A DNA stretch of 64,000 nucleotides, from positions 8,476,154-8,540,153 of the forward strand of contig NZ_KI632511.1 of assembly GCF_000504285.1 (NCBI RefSeq). Direction: 5' to 3'. This document shows positions 37,039 through 46,478 of the stretch, in pieces (the stretch's first letter is position 1; every line of letters starts with the position of its first letter). Below the pieces are notes generated by a model. It had not been told where the DNA came from and did not search any database. It saw only the letters and a program-made list of their open reading frames with translations. The position numbers and the translations under genes were made by a program. Source of the stretch: Actinospica robiniae DSM 44927 (lineage in GTDB: Bacteria; Actinomycetota; Actinomycetes; Streptomycetales; Catenulisporaceae).

Positions 37039-37856
37039 CGTTCGCCGCTCGCGCGTCCGGTGCGTCGGGTGGCGGCCGGGCGCAGTCGGACGGTGGCATC
37101 CTCGACGGCGATCGGGTCGGGGCCGATCGGCATGGGGCTGGGGTTGGGCACCGGGGTGCGGCCGCCGTCGTCCATCGGGGGCAGCGTGAGCAGGTCCTGT
37201 CTCCAGTGCCAGGCCGGTCCGCCGCCGGTGTTCAGTCGGGCGCGGCCGAGGACGAGTTCGCGCCCGTTGTGGGCAACGTCCTGGGTGTGGCCCACGACCA
37301 GGGTATCGAGGTCGAGCTTGAGCACCGCATTGAGCATCTCGGCCAAGCCGCCGATCTCCTCGGCCGCGAAGTCCTCGAACAGCGTCGGCTGATCCGAGTC
37401 GGGGCTGGGTTGCCTAGCCACGCGCTGCTTCGTCGTGCTCTTGCGCGGCCACGGCACGGTGTCGAGGTGCCCGTACTGCGCGGCGGCCAGCAGCCAACGC
37501 CAGTGCGTCCACCGCCATCCAGGGCTGCCGTTGAGGTCTTCTCGGACGACCAGACCCGGGGCGAGCGCCGGCATCGTCTCGATGTCACGCTTCGTCAGCG
37601 CGGCGTGCACGAGATCGAGGCTGACCTGCTGGTCGGCGTTACCCGGCGGAATCGCGTACTTTCCAGTGGAGAAGACGCGGTCGAGCCGGTCGCGGATCAG
37701 TGTGTACCGCATGGTGCCGGCGAACGCGGCGTCGTGGCCGTCGTCCTCGGAGAAGTCCTCGAGCACACGACTGGTGGCCGAGTCGTACGCCCACCGGATA
37801 CCGCCGAGCACGCCCGCTTCCCCGAACGTCTCGATCACGTCCTGCTGCTCACTCAT
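37035..37856 (-). CDS. Hypothetical protein coupled to the ImmA/IrrE protease
   Basis: This protein has about 273 residues. The ATG at 37856 (MSEQQDVIETFGEAG) is taken as start because the sequence before it is low quality. I do not recognise a domain. Features visible are a soluble, mixed helix/strand composition, DAAFAGTMRYTLIRDRLDRV in the first third, RWTHWRWLLAAAQYG in the middle, and a Pro-rich C-terminus. It is first in a two-gene minus-strand operon, ending inside the start of the protease gene. It may be the protease's partner or target. Confidence 0.65.
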   Translation of the reverse strand: MSEQQDVIETFGEAGVLGGIRWAYDSATSRVLEDFSEDDGHDAAFAGTMRYTLIRDRLDRVFSTGKYAIPPGNADQQVSLDLVHAALTKRDIETMPALAPGLVVREDLNGSPGWRWTHWRWLLAAAQYGHLDTVPWPRKSTTKQRVARQPSPDSDQPTLFEDFAAEEIGGLAEMLNAVLKLDLDTLVVGHTQDVAHNGRELVLGRARLNTGGGPAWHWRQDLLTLPPMDDGGRTPVPNPSPMPIGPDPIAVEDATVRLRPAATRRTGRASGER

Positions 37857-38003
37857 GTCGCCGAGGATACACCACAGACAGCATCTTGTGCGTGAAAATG
37901 AACCATGGGGAGTACAGTCGGTCTCTGACTGCACTGCGGCCTGTGATCGTGCCGCTCTGCTCCGTGCCCTTGAAGATCGACACTATAGGAACGGGAGGGT
38001 GTG

Positions 38004-39230
38004 ATGAGCGCGATGGATTCGGGGTCCTTGCTGTTCAATAGGGGCGAGCTGACCGAGGTTCTGCGTATGCGCAGGGCCGAGGCTCTGCGGCAGGTGGACC
38101 AGTGGGAGGGGGAGGAGCTCCTGCGGATCCCGGCGGCCGAGGTCATCGATGCCGTCGTCGCCGAGCACACGCTCGAATGCCCCCGGCTCGACCGGGACGC
38201 GATCGAGCACGTGGAGACCGGCGAGACCGTCGTCTCCGGTGTGCGCAACTTCGGTCGGGCGGGCATTGTGCAGGCGCAGACGAGGATCGTCGTCGCCGTC
38301 CCGTACACAGGTGACCGGCTCGTGTTCGACTTCAGGCCGCCCACCTTCCAGAGCGTCGTGCCGCGCGCGAGCGTGCTCGACGGCGAGCTCCACCTGGTCT
38401 GGATCGGCTCTGGGGAGCGGCCCGAGACCGTCAAGGCCTACTTCGGCAAGGAGCTCGACACGATCGAACTTTGGCTCTCCTGGTCGCGCACGGCCGTCGA
38501 GGCTTTTACCAGGGAGTTGCGCGCGGTGGTCGAAGGCCGCGTCCAGCAGCGCTACGCCGGGCTGCAGGCCCGCCAGAGTTTGACTGCCTCGCTCGGCTTC
38601 AAGCAGCGTTCGGCGTCCCCGACGTGTTCGACTGTTCCGATCACGCGCAGGAAGATCACCGTTGCGCGTCCGCCGAGCGTCGGACCGTTCCGGCCCGACC
38701 CCGCGCTCGACACACAGACGTACGAGCAGATTCTCGCGGTGCTCCGCTCCCAGATGATCTCGCTCGAACGGACCGCCTCCACCACCGCGAAGCTCGACGA
38801 GGAGGAGATCCGCGATCTTCTCCTATCAACTCTGAACGGGCAGTTCGATCTTGCCGGGCGTGCGAGGGGCGAGACCTTCAACTGCATGGGCAAGACCGAC
38901 ATTCTCGTGAACGTCGACGGAAAGAACGTCTTCATCGCCGAGTGCAAGTTCTGGCACGGGCCCAAGAAGTGGAGCGAGACCGTCGACCAACTGCTCCGGT
39001 ACCTCACTTGGCGCGACACCAAGGGCGCTCTCCTGCTGTTCATGCGCCGCGGCGCGCCGTCGCACATCATCGCGGAGGCCGTGAGGACGATCGAGAATCA
39101 CCGCAACTACAAAACCACAATCAATGTGGCCACGCCCCGGGAGCACGCCGACTTCGTCTTGCGCACCGACAGCGATCCGAACAGCGAGGTGACGTTCGCT
39201 CAGCTTCCGTTCCACCTCCCGCTCATCTAG
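38004..39230 (+). CDS. Putative PD-(D/E)XK endonuclease-like protein
   Basis: This protein has about 408 residues. The C-terminal third carries a restriction-nuclease-like core: GKTDILVNV (near 297) and FIAECKFW (near 312), giving the D...ExK pattern, followed by DQLLRYLTWRDTKGALLLF, a typical helix-strand element of the fold. The N-terminal 250 residues are of unknown function. It could be a Mrr- or Card1-like effector; the target is unknown. ATG 38004 is preferred to GTG 38001, with GGGAGGG 5 bases upstream. It is divergent from the ImmA/IrrE operon (148 bp between starts) and lies in a run of defence-like genes. Confidence 0.75.
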   Translation: MSAMDSGSLLFNRGELTEVLRMRRAEALRQVDQWEGEELLRIPAAEVIDAVVAEHTLECPRLDRDAIEHVETGETVVSGVRNFGRAGIVQAQTRIVVAVPYTGDRLVFDFRPPTFQSVVPRASVLDGELHLVWIGSGERPETVKAYFGKELDTIELWLSWSRTAVEAFTRELRAVVEGRVQQRYAGLQARQSLTASLGFKQRSASPTCSTVPITRRKITVARPPSVGPFRPDPALDTQTYEQILAVLRSQMISLERTASTTAKLDEEEIRDLLLSTLNGQFDLAGRARGETFNCMGKTDILVNVDGKNVFIAECKFWHGPKKWSETVDQLLRYLTWRDTKGALLLFMRRGAPSHIIAEAVRTIENHRNYKTTINVATPREHADFVLRTDSDPNSEVTFAQLPFHLPLI

Positions 39231-39638
39231 CGGACCGCACGCCGTAAACCCGCCGTCGGACGATCGTGGTGCTGCCGAGATCAGGGGGGAAGAGGACTTG
39301 GAGTTAGCCTGCGCGATCGATCAGGTTGCACCGGGTGATCATGCCGGCCGCGGAGCGATCTGCGGTCGCATAGGTCTGGGGCACGGGCTGCCGGACAAGC
39401 CTCGAGGGTGCCGGTGCCGGTGCAGGCGGGGGGTCGGATAGTCAGGTCACGCCGGCGTCCAGGCGGGGAATGCGACTCTTCGGGGCCATCGGCCCCGGGC
39501 GAGAATCGCTCGACACGTCGGCATACGCGGACGACCGAGCCCCGGCCGAGAGCTCCACGGCCGAAATCCCGTTCAGCCGTGTCATCGACGGGAGGTAGCC
39601 TCAGTAACCATTCGAACGTCACGAACAGGGGAACGCGG
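39231..39638. other. Gene-poor intergenic stretch
   Basis: No gene is supported. The stretch is GC-rich with a small hairpin (CGGGGCC ATC GGCCCCG near 39481-39497) that may terminate the preceding gene. The last 50 bp before the ATG at 39639 hold a GGGG ribosome site. Confidence 0.5.
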
Positions 39639-40442
39639 ATGAGCGACGACGGCCAGTTGAGCGAGCAGGGCAAGCAGGCGCTCGTGCAGCTGTTTCCGCG
39701 TATCAAGGCCTGGCGTGAGCGTACCTCTGCCGTGTCGTTGCGCCCGGCGCCCGGGAGCCAACTTGCCAAGGATGATCAGCTCGTTCATCCCTACCAGATC
39801 TCGCACGCAGCCACCGGCGCGCTCGTAAGCGCTGTCGACCACATGGACGCGCTTCGAACGCTCGTGGAAGACGCGCACGTCGTCCACGCGCGTGCCCCGC
39901 TGACGCTGCTGCGTGGATCGCTGGAGAACGCATCGGTCGCGGTGTGGCTGTTGGCGGCCTCGAATCGAAAGGAGAGGATACGGCGACGGCTGCGATGGCA
40001 GTGGGAGGACGAGAAGTACGGAGTGGAAGCCGCGAAGCTTATCGGCCGGCCGCACGGTCCCACCCTGGATGAGCGGAAGGCCAAGATCGCGGGCGTTGCC
40101 CGGGCGTGCGAGCTCGACGATGACGACGTGGCCAGGCTGTTTACGAGAGGTGTGAGTTTCGGATGGGTTGTGAAGACAGCCGGCGACGAAGCGCTCGGGG
40201 GCCCCCGCGGTGAGACGGCCAAGTTCGTCTGGATGGGCGCGAGCGGTATCGCTCACGTACAGAACTGGGCGGTTCTCTCGCTTCTTCAGCGCGAAGAGGT
40301 CGGCGACTCTTCCGAAGGCATCGTCGGACTACACCTCTCGGTGTCCGATAACTTCCTGTACTTGAGCTGGCTCGCAGCCGCCGCGATGATCGCTGAAGGC
40401 TGGCGCCTGCTGGACAAGCACAGCGGAAACCACCGCGGCTAG
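39639..40442 (+). CDS. Hypothetical protein
   Basis: This soluble 267-residue protein is not recognised and is mostly helical in appearance. Conserved-looking segments are HPYQISHAATGALVSAVDHM and APLTLLRGSLENASVAVWLL, followed by a Lys/Arg-rich part and a C-terminal helix (LYLSWLAAAAMIAEGWRLLD). The frame is open back to 39408, but the first 77 codons look like shadow sequence. ATG 39639, after AGGGGAACGCGG, is the better start. It stands alone between the nuclease-like gene and an IclR regulator. Confidence 0.65.
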   Translation: MSDDGQLSEQGKQALVQLFPRIKAWRERTSAVSLRPAPGSQLAKDDQLVHPYQISHAATGALVSAVDHMDALRTLVEDAHVVHARAPLTLLRGSLENASVAVWLLAASNRKERIRRRLRWQWEDEKYGVEAAKLIGRPHGPTLDERKAKIAGVARACELDDDDVARLFTRGVSFGWVVKTAGDEALGGPRGETAKFVWMGASGIAHVQNWAVLSLLQREEVGDSSEGIVGLHLSVSDNFLYLSWLAAAAMIAEGWRLLDKHSGNHRG

Positions 40443-40571
40443 GCCCCGGCTCAACAGGTGCAGTCGGGCGAGGATCACCCGGTACTCCAGCATCCTGGGT
40501 TGGTCGTACAAACGCCGTAATCATGCTGAAGCGCGCCAGGGTGGAGCGCGACACCGGGAGAGTAGAGGTTC

Positions 40572-41378
40572 ATGGATACGTCACACACGCCGACGGTAGA
40601 GGGCTCGTACGCACGCGGGATCTATGCGGTGGACGTCCTGCGCTCCCTCGGCGCAGGACCGCACGCGCTCCACGAACTTAAGGAGGTCACCCAGCTCCCG
40701 TCCTCAACCCTCTGCAAGATCATGGCGTCAGCGATCGCGCTCGGCGTCGTGCGCAAGCACGGGCGGGGCTATTACGAGCCCTGCGGCCCGGCTCCTCTCG
40801 GCCATGTCTTCGTTCCCGCGGACGAAGCCGCGCAGAGGCTCGGGATCCCGCGCGCCGCATGGAGCGCCCTGGTCTCGCTGCAGGAGTTCACCGGCGACCT
40901 GGTAGCGCTGCACTGCCTGATATGGAACGGATTGCCCTACCATTTGTGCACCGTGGCCGTCACTGGCGCGGACCCTGCGCTCGAAGCGCTGCTGGTTCGC
41001 TGCGACCCGCGCAGCGCGCGGCCGCTGACGTCCGGCGCCGTCGGGCATGCAATGCGTGCGGCCCTGCGCCCTCGCGCTCGGCAGTTGGCCGGCGGGATCG
41101 AGGAGAAGCGCGGGGCGTTGTGGTCCGAGTCACCCGCTGAGCCGCTCGAATCCACGTGCGAGCGCGGTTACGCGAGAACCGTGAGTACCGACGGCTACGA
41201 GACGCTCGCCGTTGCCCAGTTGGGCCACGGGGAGGTGTGTGGCGCACTGAGCGTCACCTGCGCCGCAGGAGTCAAGGCCTCTGAAGACCGGGCAGCGAAG
41301 TTGCTTAAAGCTGTCGACTATGTCCAGGCTCTGCTCGAGGGCCCGCGCGCGGCCGGTTCGTCGCTGGCTCCGTTGTAA
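40572..41378 (+). CDS. IclR-family transcriptional regulator
   Basis: This 268-residue protein has an N-terminal winged helix (YARGIYAVDVLRSLGAGPHA, LHELKEVTQLPSSTLCKIM, residues about 12-65) and a C-terminal effector-binding region (about 85-255) with the IclR order of motifs. A Leu-zipper or metabolic operon neighbour is absent, so the ligand and target are unknown. ATG 40572 is chosen; AGAGTAGAGG lies upstream. The effector domain is rather divergent. Confidence 0.8.
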   Translation: MDTSHTPTVEGSYARGIYAVDVLRSLGAGPHALHELKEVTQLPSSTLCKIMASAIALGVVRKHGRGYYEPCGPAPLGHVFVPADEAAQRLGIPRAAWSALVSLQEFTGDLVALHCLIWNGLPYHLCTVAVTGADPALEALLVRCDPRSARPLTSGAVGHAMRAALRPRARQLAGGIEEKRGALWSESPAEPLESTCERGYARTVSTDGYETLAVAQLGHGEVCGALSVTCAAGVKASEDRAAKLLKAVDYVQALLEGPRAAGSSLAPL

Positions 41379-41582
41379 TGCCGATTGACTTTCGGTTGAG
41401 TGGCTGTCCAGTCCATGAAGAGCGAGCGCCTTGATCTCGATTGACGAGAGCGGGCCTGTCGGACCACCAGGGAAGGAACGACGGCGCCCGTCGCTTGTCA
41501 GGCGTGTTCGGGACGTCCGCTTGCAACGCCCAGGTTGCCGGCGGGCGCGGGCGTGTTTGGAGAGTGCTGATACCGTCCCGGC

Positions 41583-42635
41583 ATGGCGAGAGAGGCCGTG
41601 ATACGCGGTTATCTGTTAGAAGAGTGCCTCGCGTGGCTGTTGCGCGGCAGCGGCTACCGGCTGTTGGTGAGCGTTGAGGACGATCCGGTGGAGCTCGAGG
41701 CGCAGGGGCAGGAACTAAGGGTGCGCGGTCGGGGCACCAGTCACCAGGTCGATGTACTTGGCGAACTCGCCTTCACCCCGGCGTTCTCGCTGCCGGTTCG
41801 GATGTTCCTTGAGGCGAAGTACTACTCCACCCCGTGCCGTCTGCAGGTGGTGCGCAATGCCCATGGCGTGATCGACGACGTGAACCAGAACTATGCGAAT
41901 CGCCCCGGCGCCGGCCGCCCGCAGCGCCGGTTTCACTACGCGTACGCGTTGTTCTCAGCCAGCGGTTTCACGACCGAGGCCCAGCAGTACGCCCTGGCCC
42001 AGCAGATCTCCCTGGTCGACCTGTCCGTCTCCGCCTTCGCCTGGCTGCTCGAGCCCATCGCACTTACGGCCGGAAAGCTCTATCGGCGCCAGAACCGCTT
42101 CAACGTCGAGAAGTTCCCTGTCAGTTGGCTGCGTGTGCGTCTGCGGGCCCTACTGGGCACGGTTCCTGCTGAGGACCTGCCGGAGATCGAGACGGGTGCG
42201 CCGCTGTTCGCCTCCGCGGCCGAGCAGGTCCTCGTCGCGCTCGCACAAGCGCTGAACGCCCACCAGCAGACACAGCTACTGCTCGGCTTCCCGGCGGCGC
42301 CGTTCGTGCTCGCGCTGCGCGCCGAGGACAAGGCGGCGTTCCGCACGTTCGCGGCCAAGCGCCCGAGCCACCCGGTGCGCATCCGGCGCCTCGGCGGCGA
42401 CCCCGGCGAATGGCTGGCGAGCCCGGTCGAGGACGAGAACGCATACCAACTTGCCTTCACGATGCCCGAACAGGTGGAGCAGTGGATCAGCGGGAACGAA
42501 GACGAACGCGTTGCCCGCACACGTCAGATCAAGTCCGATCTGCTGTCCGCCATCACGATCTACGACGAGGACGGTTACGGCGAACAGCTCGTCTACCGAC
42601 TGCGCTACGCGCCAGGCTCGCTGCGCCGACGGTGA
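41583..42635 (+). CDS. PD-(D/E)XK nuclease-like protein (intact paralogue)
   Basis: This 350-residue protein starts MAREAVIRGYLLEECLAWLL and carries HQVDVLGE (Asp, near 56) and LEAKYY (Glu-x-Lys, near 78), fitting a restriction-endonuclease-like fold of the Mrr/VRR group. The N-terminal helix before this core supplies the usual upstream Glu. The C-terminal 200 residues form a second, unrecognised domain (FPAAPFVLALRAEDKAAF; AYQLAFTMPEQVEQW). It is a close paralogue of the broken gene at 34060-35100; upstream similarity includes CTGATACCGTCCCGGC. Probable role: nucleic-acid cleavage in defence. No adjacent methyltransferase exists, so it is not an ordinary restriction enzyme. Confidence 0.75.
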   Translation: MAREAVIRGYLLEECLAWLLRGSGYRLLVSVEDDPVELEAQGQELRVRGRGTSHQVDVLGELAFTPAFSLPVRMFLEAKYYSTPCRLQVVRNAHGVIDDVNQNYANRPGAGRPQRRFHYAYALFSASGFTTEAQQYALAQQISLVDLSVSAFAWLLEPIALTAGKLYRRQNRFNVEKFPVSWLRVRLRALLGTVPAEDLPEIETGAPLFASAAEQVLVALAQALNAHQQTQLLLGFPAAPFVLALRAEDKAAFRTFAAKRPSHPVRIRRLGGDPGEWLASPVEDENAYQLAFTMPEQVEQWISGNEDERVARTRQIKSDLLSAITIYDEDGYGEQLVYRLRYAPGSLRRR

Positions 42636-42737
42636 ACCGGATTAGGGCGCGCGTCGGATGGTCGCGGGGACTCTCGTGCCGAGACGTGTCCGGCTGACGC
42701 CGATGCTGACACAACGATAGGTCTAGCATGTGTAGCC

Positions 42738-43980
42738 GTGTGGAGTCACTCGATCTCTCAGCGTATCGGGTTTGCTGTCGTCGATCTTGAGACGACAGGT
42801 CTCAACCCAACTGGAGCCGACCGCGTCATTGAGATCGGCGTGGTACTGCTCAGTCCTGACCTTGTGGTCCAAGAGCATTGGTCGACGCTGGTAGATCCAG
42901 GCCGCGATGTCGGGCCGACGCACGTGCATCACATCACCGCCCGCGAGGTGTGCGAGGCCCCGAAATTCGATCGGGTGGCAGGCGACTTGGCCGGCCGCCT
43001 TGCCGGACGGCTCTTCGTCGCGCACAACGCCTCCTTCGACGTGCGCTTCCTGGTAGCGGAGTACGGTCGTCTCGGGGTCCAGATCCCGCTCAGCCCCGAA
43101 GGCTGTATCTGCACGATGGCCGCTGCCCGCACCTACCTTCCCGAAGCGCGGCGCAATTTTGTCCTCGTGCTGTCGAGCGGCCGGAGTCGTGCAAGTTGGG
43201 GCTCACGACGCGCTCGCCGACGCTCGGGCGACCGCCGGACTGCTCGGCTACTGTGTGGCCAGGTCCGCGGGGTCATTTTGGGATCAGGTGCTCACCACTG
43301 CAGCGAACCAGTCGTGGCCGTCGATGGCCGCTTTGGCGACTCCCGTGATGCGACGTTCGGACGTCCGCGAGCGCGTGCCGCCGCACTTTCTGGCACGCCT
43401 GGTCGAGCGGCTTCCGCGGATGGAGTCCCCGCGGCTCGATGAGTACTTCGCAATGCTCGACGTCGTGCTGATGGACCGCTATCTTGCACAGTCCGAGGCG
43501 GACTCGCTGGTAGCTCTCGCGACTGAACTCCAACTCGATCGGGCGACGGCGCTGAACGCACACCGGTACTACCTGACGAGTCTGGCTCGCGTGGCTCTTC
43601 AAGACGGCATCGTGGCAGAAGCGGAGAGAACGGATCTGTCAGCCGTCGCAGCCCTCCTCGACCTTCCGGCCGACGCGGTGGACGACGCACTGGCGCTGGC
43701 GCAAACATTGGTGGACCGGAAGATTCCGACCGCGGCGCCATTCGCGCTGAACCGAGGTGACCACGTGGTCCTGACGGGCAGCATGACCAAGTCGCGCGAA
43801 TTCTGGGTAGAGCGAGCCACGAGCGCCGGACTCGTCGTGCAACCCTACGTAACCAAGAGGACAAGGCTCGTAGCTGCAGCCGATCCTGACTCGCAGTCAG
43901 GAAAGGCGGTAAGAGCTCGCCTCTATGGCATCCCGATCATCACCGAGGATGCGTTCGGCCACATGCTCGATGCGCTGTAG
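42738..43980 (+). pseudogene. DEDDh exonuclease, TerB-like and BRCT protein, frameshifted
   Basis: The first frame (from GTG 42738) has exonuclease motifs I (VVDLETTGLN) and II (HNASFDVRFL), and breaks near 43157-43160 at a TTTT run. Reading with one T removed gives NLSSCCRAAGVVQVG and motif III (HDALADA). It then continues with a TerB-like helical domain (about 170-300, including ALQDGIVAEAE) and a C-terminal BRCT domain (DHVVLTGSMTKSREFWVERA) to the stop at 43980. The intact protein would be about 413 residues, the normal length for this actinobacterial DnaQ-like family. A single extra T in a homopolymer may be a sequencing error or a true mutation. Confidence 0.85.
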
Positions 43981-44313
43981 TGGGGCGCTGCTCTTTCCCC
44001 GCTGGCTATGTTGAGTCGGAGATGACGGGGCACATCTCGGTACCTGAAGTACGAGGGGCGGGGCGTGGGCTGACTGCCCACGTGGTTGCCGAGGCTGACA
44101 CGTGGCGCTAGGCCACGACGGCTTCGCCCACCGCGAAGTCTGTACTTGGCTCAACCGCCATCGGTGCCGTAGTGAGTCCGTGCCAGGGCGTGCAGGACCA
44201 CGGCGATCGGGTCGTTGCCCAGCAGCGCGGTTATTTGCCGGGACGTGATGCAACGACCCAAACGAAAACGAGTGAATATTGTCATTTGAAGCCAGTCGGG
44301 AGACGCTTGAGGA
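43981..44313. other. Intergenic stretch without a recognisable gene
   Basis: No gene is supported. The last 70 bp are AT-richer (AAACGAAAACGAGTGAATATTG, about 44268-44290) than the surroundings, fitting a promoter region for the gene at 44314. No clear -35/-10 pair is claimed. Confidence 0.45.
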
Positions 44314-45705
44314 ATGATCGAACGCAAGGCGCTCAACGACCGGCAGTTGTCCCTCCTCAAGCGCATCGCGGCCGGCGACGATCTGAGCGGCGAGACGGAG
44401 ACGCGCGTGAGGATCTCTGCGTACGCGCTGAGCAACCGCGGTCTGATCAAGATTTCCAAGCGCGGTGGCGTATTCAGGGCCGTGGCGACGCAGGCGGGGC
44501 GGGCGCACGTCGCGCGCGATCGATCGGCGGCGGTTGTGCCGCAACAATCGTCGCGCGAGCCACGGCAGGTGTCCGGCTCGAACCGTAGGGCGCCTGCCGC
44601 GACGGTCAAGGCTGCCGTCACGCGGACGGCGCAGGCCGCTGAACTGATGGAGAGGCTCTTGCTCGAGCCAAGGTTCACCGTCGTCCAGCCGGCGGAACAG
44701 GAACTCGCGACCTGGCGCAAGATCGTCGCTTTCGCTGTACGACATGGCTGTGTTCCTGAGGGAAAGCGGCTCGAGATGACCGTCACTCGGGACAAGGACC
44801 TGGAGATCGCGCTGCTCGATGCGGTACGTGTGAGCGCCGAGGCCACAGGGCGCGCCATGGAAGCCCCGACCGTGCGCGTTCCCGAGACGCTGCGGGCATG
44901 TCATCCAGTCATCGCCGAGCTTCGCGATGACGAGCACCGTCTCATGATGCCCAAGCAGCAGCGCCGGCGCTGCCTGCTCATCCTCCAGGCGATCGCGCTC
45001 GAGGCGCAGCGGCGCGGTCACATCGTCAAGGACGAGGCGGTAGAGGGGAACCAGTACGGATATTACGGTGGCGGCTACCGGGCCCGCGACGGTGCGATCA
45101 ACGTGACGATCGACGGCTTTGGGTTCGCTGTGAGGGTTGGGCAGGTCAGTCCGAAATCGTCGTTCCCTGAACGTCTTGAAGCGCTGGTACTCGAACTGCC
45201 GCAGCGTGGCGTGCGCGATCGCCAGACGAGGTGGGCTGATGGCAAGCGCAAGAAGGTCGAGGACGTCCTGGACTTGATCCTTCCCGAGTTGGAACGCCAG
45301 GCCGAGGAAGCGAAGCAACGCAAGATCGAGGAGGATCGCGCGAAGGCTGAGCGCCGAGCCCAGTGGGAGCAGGCGATGACACTTGCGAAGGCTTTGGCCG
45401 TCACGGCAGCAAGGGCGAAGGTTCTCAAGCAGCAAGTCGAGGACTGGCGTAGAGCTGCGACGCTGCGCGAGTACCGCGCCGCCCTGGCGGACCGGATCGC
45501 GCAAGCTGAACGCGACGGCGAAGGGGTGGATGACGGCATGCGCGCCTGGGTGGAGTGGGTCACGGTGTATACCGCAGTTGTTGATCCGCTGACCTCGATT
45601 CCAACCTTGCCGGAGGTCTCGGAGCCCTCAGCGTCGGACTTGGCTCCGTTCCTGGGCAAGTGGAGCCCCTACGGCCCGGAATCGAGCTACGGCTGGCGGG
45701 GCTGA
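44314..45705 (+). CDS. Hypothetical protein with C-terminal coiled coil
   Basis: This protein has 463 residues. The N-terminal 70 residues look like a winged-helix module (LNDRQLSLLKRIAAGDDLSG, then YALSNRGLIKISKRGGVFRA). The middle (about 110-310) is unrecognised; it contains NQYGYYGGGYRARDGAINVT. Residues about 310-410 form a long charged coiled coil (ERQAEEAKQRKIEEDRAKAE). No catalytic motif is seen. It sits among defence-like genes; a DNA-binding adaptor role would be guesswork. Confidence 0.65.
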   Translation: MIERKALNDRQLSLLKRIAAGDDLSGETETRVRISAYALSNRGLIKISKRGGVFRAVATQAGRAHVARDRSAAVVPQQSSREPRQVSGSNRRAPAATVKAAVTRTAQAAELMERLLLEPRFTVVQPAEQELATWRKIVAFAVRHGCVPEGKRLEMTVTRDKDLEIALLDAVRVSAEATGRAMEAPTVRVPETLRACHPVIAELRDDEHRLMMPKQQRRRCLLILQAIALEAQRRGHIVKDEAVEGNQYGYYGGGYRARDGAINVTIDGFGFAVRVGQVSPKSSFPERLEALVLELPQRGVRDRQTRWADGKRKKVEDVLDLILPELERQAEEAKQRKIEEDRAKAERRAQWEQAMTLAKALAVTAARAKVLKQQVEDWRRAATLREYRAALADRIAQAERDGEGVDDGMRAWVEWVTVYTAVVDPLTSIPTLPEVSEPSASDLAPFLGKWSPYGPESSYGWRG

Positions 45706-45941
45706 TATCCCGCCCGAACATCCGCCGGCGCGAGGCGCGGGACTTCTGGGTGTATGGCGAGCGGGCGATGCGCGGACCGTCCGGCGCCGATCGGCACGAC
45801 TCGGGTCGATGCCCTGACAGGGCTTCGGGCGGCATCGTGCGCCGTACACGTGCGGATTCCGTCCCGTCGCACTCTGTCTGGTGTCAGACGGCGTCATGCC
45901 CCATGTTTCACCGTGAGCAAGATCCAGGTGCCCGTTCTGAG

Positions 45942-46394
45942 TCAGGCATTGGCAAGGCACAGACAAAGAAGTGTCAGCCCGTAGATCATGATCGCGAGGT
46001 GCAGGACCACCCACAGGCCATGAAGTCGGATGCGATGCAGCCTGGGGAAGGCATGGTAGTGATCCGCTCGCGCCTGCACCAACCTCTCGGCACTGCCCAA
46101 GGCCCCAAGCTCAACGAGATCCCGGGTCAAAGCTCGCGCCTGGGTCAGGTGGTAAGTGGCCCTCTCGTAGTACTTCGATACAGCGACTGCGCCATAGAGG
46201 CCAGCCAGCATAATAAAGATACACAAGGGGATGACATAAGGAGAGAAATGCTGCTGCACGATCAGAGCGCTCAAGGCGGCCGTGATGACAATCAGGAGGT
46301 TGGTCAGCGTCGAGCGCTGTGTCTCGCACTGGCGCAGTTGCTCACGATGCTCCTTCCAGTAGGCGCGTATCGCCTCGTCTGAGATCCCGGCCAT
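45942..46394 (-). CDS. SLATT-like membrane protein
   Basis: This 150-residue protein starts MAGISDEAIRAYWKEHREQL. It has two closely spaced membrane helices (about 29-48, NLLIVITAALSALIV; about 54-72, IPLCIFIMLAGLYGAVAV), a cytoplasmic helix (ATYHLTQARALTRDLVELG) and a third hydrophobic helix at the end (LWVVLHLAIMIYGLTLLCL). The arrangement resembles SLATT-type two-helix pore-like effectors found with nucleotide-sensing defence proteins. It is divergent from a DUF4062 gene, with only 84 bp between the two starts, so the pair probably shares a control region. The family call is by pattern only. Confidence 0.6.
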   Translation of the reverse strand: MAGISDEAIRAYWKEHREQLRQCETQRSTLTNLLIVITAALSALIVQQHFSPYVIPLCIFIMLAGLYGAVAVSKYYERATYHLTQARALTRDLVELGALGSAERLVQARADHYHAFPRLHRIRLHGLWVVLHLAIMIYGLTLLCLCLANA

Positions 46395-46478
46395 CAGCTA
46401 TGCCCCACCCGCTTCGGATAGAATGTGCGCGACCGCTCCGGTTCCCGGGCGAACCCCTACCAGTGGAGACAGTGTAGC

